This document shows, one piece after another, positions 39,325 to 43,711 of a DNA stretch of 43,711 nt; positions within the stretch are counted from its first letter, which is position 1; every line of letters begins with the position of its first letter. The stretch spans positions 1-43,711 of the forward strand of contig NZ_BMML01000047.1 of NCBI RefSeq assembly GCF_014645815.1. Reading direction: 5' to 3'. The notes beneath the pieces are model-generated. The model was not told the DNA's origin and ran no database searches. It saw nothing but the letters and a program-made list of their open reading frames with translations. The position numbers and the translations under genes are program-made. The stretch is from Streptomyces fuscichromogenes. Lineage in GTDB: Bacteria; Actinomycetota; Actinomycetes; Streptomycetales; Streptomycetaceae.

Positions 39325-40646
39325 GTGTCCCGGTTCCCCTCGTTTGTCTTGTCCACGGGGGCCGCTCTTCGGGAAGCCGTGACAGGTCTGCCGGCGTTGG
39401 TCGAGAACGGTGCTGTACTGCGCGAGGTCGGCTGCAGTGCCGTGGCGGGACGGCCGATGATCCAGCTCAACAGCGGGCCGGCCATCGCGGTGGTGACCAC
39501 GGCCATGACGACCATGAGCGAGTACAGGTCGGGACCCAGGAAACCCAGTTGCAGGCCGACGTTCAGCACGATGAGTTCGGTCAGGCCGCGGGTGTTCATC
39601 AGCGTCGCCAGCGCGGCAGACTGTCGCAGCGGCATACCGTTGAAGCGGGCGGCGAGGAAGGCCCCGGTGAACTTGCCGCCGATGGCCACCAGCAAGATCA
39701 GGCCCAGCGCGCCCAGGCCGCCGACGTCCAGTCCGGACAGGTCCACACTGAGGCCGGCGACCAGGAAGAACACCGGCAACAGCAGGGTGCCGCTGAGGTG
39801 ACCGAGGCGTTCTTGCACGTCGGCGCGGACCTGCTCGGTGCCGCTGCGCGGAAGGATCATGCCGAAGAGGAACGCGCCAAAGATGTAGTGCAGGCCCAGC
39901 CACTCGGTGGCGGAGGCGGACAGCAGCAGACCCACCACGACACCCGCGAATACGGTCGGGGTCATCCGCGCGGAAGGCCGGCGGGCGACCAGGCGGGCCA
40001 GCAGGGGGTGTACGACGAAGAACATGCCCAGCAGGTAGGGCACGGCGAGCAGGATGCGCCATTGGTCGGAGCCGGCCGAGCCGCTCACGGCGACCACGGC
40101 GGCGAGCAGCGACCATGCCAGCACGTCGTCGACGGCGGCACAGGCCAAAGCAATCACGCCGAGCGGGGAGCGGGTCATGCGCCGATCGGTGAGGATCCGG
40201 GCCAGCACCGGGAAGGCGGTGATGGACATGGCGATGCCCATGAAAAGCATGAACGACGTGTGGTCGCCGCTGCCGTAGTCGTCCATCAGATAGACCGCCA
40301 GCAGGATGCCCAGGCCGAAAGGCAGCAAGACGGAGCCGAGGGAGACGATGGCGGCGAGGGAGCCGCTGTCGCGGATCATCGCCGCGTCCCACTCCACTCC
40401 TACCAGGAACATGAAGACGGCGACACCGACGGCGGCCAGGGCGCTGAGCAGCGGCCGGATGCTGTCGGGGAAGAGCGTGTCGGAGACGGCCCCGTGCAAG
40501 AAGGTCGGTCCCAGCGCGATACCGGCGAGGACTTCGCCTATCACGGCTGGCTGGTGGATACGGCGGGCCAGCGCACCCAGCGCGCGTGCCAGCAGCACGA
40601 TGACGGCGAGGCCGAAGAGCAGCGAGGAGGTCTGATCGGTGGTCAT
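39321..40646 (-). CDS. Cation/proton antiporter, CPA2 family
   Basis: Integral membrane protein of 441 aa with about 12 hydrophobic segments. Typical motifs are IHQPAVIGEVLAGIALGPTFL near the N-terminus and CAAVDDVLAW, the ion-binding Asp pair of the family. It exchanges Na+ or K+ for H+. A homologous antiporter gene is a regular member of glycopeptide and related arylglycine peptide clusters, where its role in resistance or export is unresolved. ATG 40646 (GGAG 10 nt upstream) is preferred to GTG 40652. It lies 524 nt after the NRPS gene in the same direction and 131 nt before hmaS. Confidence 0.92.
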   Translation of the reverse strand: MTTDQTSSLLFGLAVIVLLARALGALARRIHQPAVIGEVLAGIALGPTFLHGAVSDTLFPDSIRPLLSALAAVGVAVFMFLVGVEWDAAMIRDSGSLAAIVSLGSVLLPFGLGILLAVYLMDDYGSGDHTSFMLFMGIAMSITAFPVLARILTDRRMTRSPLGVIALACAAVDDVLAWSLLAAVVAVSGSAGSDQWRILLAVPYLLGMFFVVHPLLARLVARRPSARMTPTVFAGVVVGLLLSASATEWLGLHYIFGAFLFGMILPRSGTEQVRADVQERLGHLSGTLLLPVFFLVAGLSVDLSGLDVGGLGALGLILLVAIGGKFTGAFLAARFNGMPLRQSAALATLMNTRGLTELIVLNVGLQLGFLGPDLYSLMVVMAVVTTAMAGPLLSWIIGRPATALQPTSRSTAPFSTNAGRPVTASRRAAPVDKTNEGNRDT

Positions 40647-41170
40647 CGCCACAGGTCTCCGTGAGTGGGGTCCGGCCAGAACACGAACGCGGGGGCGGCG
40701 AAGACTGCAGAACAGGCAGAGGATCTCGGTGGCCGTCGTACACGGTCACCGGGGCCCCGCCCGCGCCGCAGCTGGCCAGTATCAGTGCGGCGGCTCACGC
40801 AATCAGCGCGTTTCGACCGGCAGCGCTCCATAACCTGTCCTCTCCGGGTTGCGAAGCCGTCGATCCTTTTAGGGCCGGCGACGTGCCTGCGGGCCGATCG
40901 GGCAGTGCCACCATCAGCAGTGCCCTGTTCTGTCCCTGTCCTTGGCAAGGGACGGCGGGCTCATGTCCGCCGTGAAGTTGCCGCTCAGATCGGCTCGCTG
41001 CCGCTGGTCCGGCCTGTCCACGGTCCTCTGGAACGACCCGACCGGCGGCCGCAGATGACTGGCTGACGGCGGTTCCCGGTCGCTCGGCGTCGCGCGAACG
41101 GTATGCGGGCCACCCGAACCGTCTTGAGCCAACCGCGGCCGAGTCGAGTTCCTTCGCGCCCGCGTCTCGC
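40647..41170. other. Intergenic region between NRPS and antiporter genes
   Basis: No gene is supported. A near-palindrome at about 40932-40953 (CCTTGGCAAGG core) could form a hairpin after the NRPS gene, without a U-tract. No GTAAC-type element was seen. Confidence 0.4.
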
Positions 41171-43711
41171 TCAGCGCACTCCGCCTCGTGGTTTCTGTTC
41201 CGGCAAGGTCTCCGACAGAGCCTTCCAGACGAGCCGCATCACATCGGCCTTGTACATCTCGGCATGGCCAACGGCCACCTTGAGTTCGCGAATAACTCCG
41301 GAGACGTGGGGCCGCCACCGTTCGAGTTCATCGCCGGAGGCGTCCTGGCTCGACACAAAGAGCATGTCCGCGTCGAGGGAACCGGGCTGGTGAGCAGACA
41401 CGAGGCGGAGATTGTTGTAGCTGACTTTGGCAATCATGTCCGCCTGCTCTGCGGCAAGGACACCGATGTCGGTATCGTCTTCGACATCGCGACGGGCGAC
41501 CACTGTCTGGGTCTCGGGCGAAGCGACGACGGTGCGGCGGTCACTATCGACGCTCTTGTATTCCCCTCCGGTCTGCATCACATCATCGCCCACGTCTTTT
41601 CGCGGTACGGAATCGAGCAGCACAAGCGATCCGATATCCTCGCCTGCGGCTTTCAGCTGAACGGCCATCTCGTGCGCGACCAGCCCACCGAACGACCAGC
41701 CGAGCAAATGATAAGGACCAGTAGGCTGAACTCGGCGGATCTCGGCGACATACTCAGTGGCCATCTCGGACAGCGTTTCCGGCAGTCGCGACGCGCCGTC
41801 CACGCCTCGGGCTTGAATGCCGTAAACAGGCTGATCGGTGGGTACTGATCGAGCCAGATACAGGTATTCCCAGCCCAGACCCCGCCCCGCGTGCACACCA
41901 AAGATCGGAGGCTTGTCGCCCTGTACCCGGAAGGGCAGCAGCAGTCCGCGCCCCGTGCGCTGCTCAGACCAGGCAAGGCGCCTGGCGATCCCGGCTACGG
42001 TTGGTGTCTGGAAAAGCTGCCCGATGGTCATTTCGACTCCCAGAACCGTGCGGAGTCGGTTGGCCAGACGCATCGCTAGCAGCGAATGGCCTCCGAGTTC
42101 GAAGAAATTGTCGTCGACACCGACTGCCTTGAGTCCGAGCACCTCTGCGAAAACCAGGCAGAGCGCCTCCTCTCCCACCGTGGTGGGCTCGTGACTGACG
42201 CTGCCAGAGTATTCAGGCACAGGCAGCGCCCGCCGGTCGAGTTTGCCGTTGACCGTCAGCGGAAGGGTGTCGAGTACCACCACCGCTGAGGGCACCATGT
42301 GCGCGGGCAGCCGCAGGGCGGCATGCTCGCGCACCACCCTGTCCAGAGCGGAGCCGGATTCGGAGCTGACGACGTAGGCGACCAGGCGTTTGTCGCCCGG
42401 GGTGTCCTCGCGGACCACGACCGCCGCCTGCGCCACCCCGTCACAGCCGGCGACCACCGCCTCGACCTCACCGGGTTCGATGCGGAATCCGCGGATCTTC
42501 ACCTGGTCATCAGCCCGGCCCACGAACTCCAGCAGCCCCCCGGCCGTCCAGCGCACCACATCCCCGGTCCGGTACATCCGCTCACCCGCGCCACCGAACG
42601 GATCGGCGATGAACCGTTCCGCGGTCAGTCCCGGCCGGCCCGCATACCCCCGCGCCACACCCGCACCCGCCACATACAACTCACCCGCCACCCCGACCGG
42701 CACCGGCTGAAGAGCCGGATCCAGCACGAAAACACGCACATTGTGCAGGGGAGTGCCCATCGGGACGGCACCCGCGTGTGCAACGGGTACGGCGTCACCG
42801 AACGCCGTCGTCAGCACCGTCGCCTCGCTGGGACCGTACTGGTTGTCCAGCCGCACCCCGCCCAGCATCTCCCCCACCCGGCCGGCCACCCTCCCGGGCA
42901 GAGCCTCACCCGCGGCCAGCAGCAGACGAAGATCCGAGCGCCAGCCGTCCGGCACCGCATCCAGGAAAGCGGGCAGCATGGACGGCACGAACTGGGCCAC
43001 CGTCACGCCCTCACGAACGATCAGATCCACCAGATACCGCGGGTCCCGGTGCCCGCCCGGACGAGCCATCACCACCCTCGCACCCACACTCAGCGGCCAC
43101 AGGAACTCCCACACCGACACGTCGAACACCACCGGCGACTTGTGCAGCACCCGGTCCGCCGCCGACAACCCGTACCGCGCCTGCAGCCAGCCGACCAGAT
43201 TGACCACACCCGCCTGCTCGACCACGACGCCCTTGGGCCGTCCCGTCGAACCGGACGTGAAGATCACATACATCGGATGCCCCGGCAGCAGCCGCCCCCG
43301 CAGCTCACCCGGCATCACCGCACCACCATCAACCCCCGCCGTCACAGCAGGGTCATCCACCACCAGCCATGCCACATCGCTGTCCCCCGCACCGCTTCCC
43401 GGCGTCCCGCTTCCCCGCCGGACCGTCTCCCCCGCACCCAGCACCACTTCCACGCCGGCGTCCGAGAGGATCTGCTCGATGCGTTCCGCGGGATATTCCG
43501 GGTCGACGGGTACATACGCGCCGCCGGCTTTGAGGATGCCCAGCAGTGCGACCAGCAGGTCGACCGAGCGGGGCATCACGACCCCGACCAGCGATTCCGG
43601 GCCCACGCCCCGCCCGATCAGGACCCGCGCCAGCCGGTTCGAACGGGCATCCAGCTCCGCGTACGAGAGCGACTCCTGCCCGCACACCACCGCGATGGCC
43701 TCCGGCGAACG
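41171..43711 (-). CDS. NRPS terminal module, A-T-TE (5' end beyond window)
   Basis: The C-terminal part of a nonribosomal peptide synthetase, open through the right edge. The adenylation domain begins near the edge (SLSYAELDARSNRLARV) and contains A3 FTSGSTGRPKG, A4 FDVSVWEF, A5 NQYGPSEA, A7 YRTGDVVRW and A10 PLTVNGKLDRRA. Aligned by eye to GrsA, the specificity residues read D-V-W-Q-L-A-Q-V-L-K, which I cannot assign. The carrier protein shows FFELGGHSLLAM with the phosphopantetheine Ser at 42083-42085. The thioesterase follows directly, with GWSFGG (Ser at 41693-41695) and His in VGHAEMY. No X domain lies between T and TE, unlike crosslinked glycopeptides. This module adds the last residue and releases the peptide. 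Confidence 0.95.
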   Translation of the reverse strand, partial: RSPEAIAVVCGQESLSYAELDARSNRLARVLIGRGVGPESLVGVVMPRSVDLLVALLGILKAGGAYVPVDPEYPAERIEQILSDAGVEVVLGAGETVRRGSGTPGSGAGDSDVAWLVVDDPAVTAGVDGGAVMPGELRGRLLPGHPMYVIFTSGSTGRPKGVVVEQAGVVNLVGWLQARYGLSAADRVLHKSPVVFDVSVWEFLWPLSVGARVVMARPGGHRDPRYLVDLIVREGVTVAQFVPSMLPAFLDAVPDGWRSDLRLLLAAGEALPGRVAGRVGEMLGGVRLDNQYGPSEATVLTTAFGDAVPVAHAGAVPMGTPLHNVRVFVLDPALQPVPVGVAGELYVAGAGVARGYAGRPGLTAERFIADPFGGAGERMYRTGDVVRWTAGGLLEFVGRADDQVKIRGFRIEPGEVEAVVAGCDGVAQAAVVVREDTPGDKRLVAYVVSSESGSALDRVVREHAALRLPAHMVPSAVVVLDTLPLTVNGKLDRRALPVPEYSGSVSHEPTTVGEEALCLVFAEVLGLKAVGVDDNFFELGGHSLLAMRLANRLRTVLGVEMTIGQLFQTPTVAGIARRLAWSEQRTGRGLLLPFRVQGDKPPIFGVHAGRGLGWEYLYLARSVPTDQPVYGIQARGVDGASRLPETLSEMATEYVAEIRRVQPTGPYHLLGWSFGGLVAHEMAVQLKAAGEDIGSLVLLDSVPRKDVGDDVMQTGGEYKSVDSDRRTVVASPETQTVVARRDVEDDTDIGVLAAEQADMIAKVSYNNLRLVSAHQPGSLDADMLFVSSQDASGDELERWRPHVSGVIRELKVAVGHAEMYKADVMRLVWKALSETLPEQKPRGGVR

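Noticed and set aside
39190..40749. Very long N-terminal extension of the hmaS frame
   Set aside because: It is antisense to the antiporter gene, has no motif, and known HmaS proteins start at the position chosen.
40932..40953. Hairpin as a definite terminator of the NRPS gene
   Set aside because: The stem has a bulge and no U-tract, and it lies more than 200 nt after the stop. Mentioned only as a possibility.
1..43711. CRISPR arrays, rRNA genes, riboswitches or an origin of replication
   Set aside because: No regularly spaced repeats, rRNA signatures or recognisable riboswitch cores were seen on reading both strands.

Overview
The window is high-GC actinobacterial DNA, most likely from a Streptomyces. 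The signs are strong GC3 bias, many GTG starts, very rare TTA codons, LAL-type LuxR regulators and Streptomyces-type IS elements. It covers part of a nonribosomal peptide gene cluster, and the right edge cuts through the terminal NRPS gene.

Left part (1-18 kb): transposon debris (IS3 joined to a cysteine desulfurase fragment) precedes an operon for a p-aminobenzoate (PABA) product: UbiA prenyltransferase, fused aminodeoxychorismate synthase PabAB, and an AurF-type diiron N-oxygenase. An arylamine N-acetyltransferase follows after an IS110 remnant. This set resembles the logic known for geranylated, N-oxygenated PABA products such as benzastatin. It is followed by a broken KAS III gene, a Doc-like toxin-antitoxin pair, a complete IS1182-type element, a SnoaL-like protein, a sulfotransferase, an orphan ECF sigma factor, an IS256 remnant and a TetR regulator.

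Middle part (15.8-28.4 kb): a halogenase of the glycopeptide type and a JmjC/cupin dioxygenase form a minus-strand operon. Divergent to it are two overlapping ABC half-exporters with asymmetric nucleotide sites. A Ski2-like helicase and a large LuxR regulator follow.

Right part (28.4-43.7 kb): a minus-strand run reads HmO - MbtH - LuxR - DpgA - DpgB - DpgC. HpgT, HmaS, an alpha/beta hydrolase, a cation/proton antiporter and an NRPS terminal module (A-T-TE, no X domain) complete it. These genes supply 4-hydroxyphenylglycine (Hpg) and 3,5-dihydroxyphenylglycine (Dpg). With the halogenase they point to a halogenated arylglycine peptide that is not a P450-crosslinked glycopeptide, at least as far as visible.

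Main observation beyond the gene list: a promoter-like element, GTAAC-N11-CSGAT followed by GYC-like bases (equivalent to AAC-N16-GYC), stands in the correct orientation upstream of HmaS, MbtH, HmO, HpgT, the JmjC gene and the first ABC gene. Weaker copies precede the sulfotransferase and UbiA. The geometry fits an ECF sigma promoter, and an ECF sigma gene without a neighbouring anti-sigma gene lies in the window. This could tie the PABA cassette, tailoring, export and Hpg supply into one regulon.
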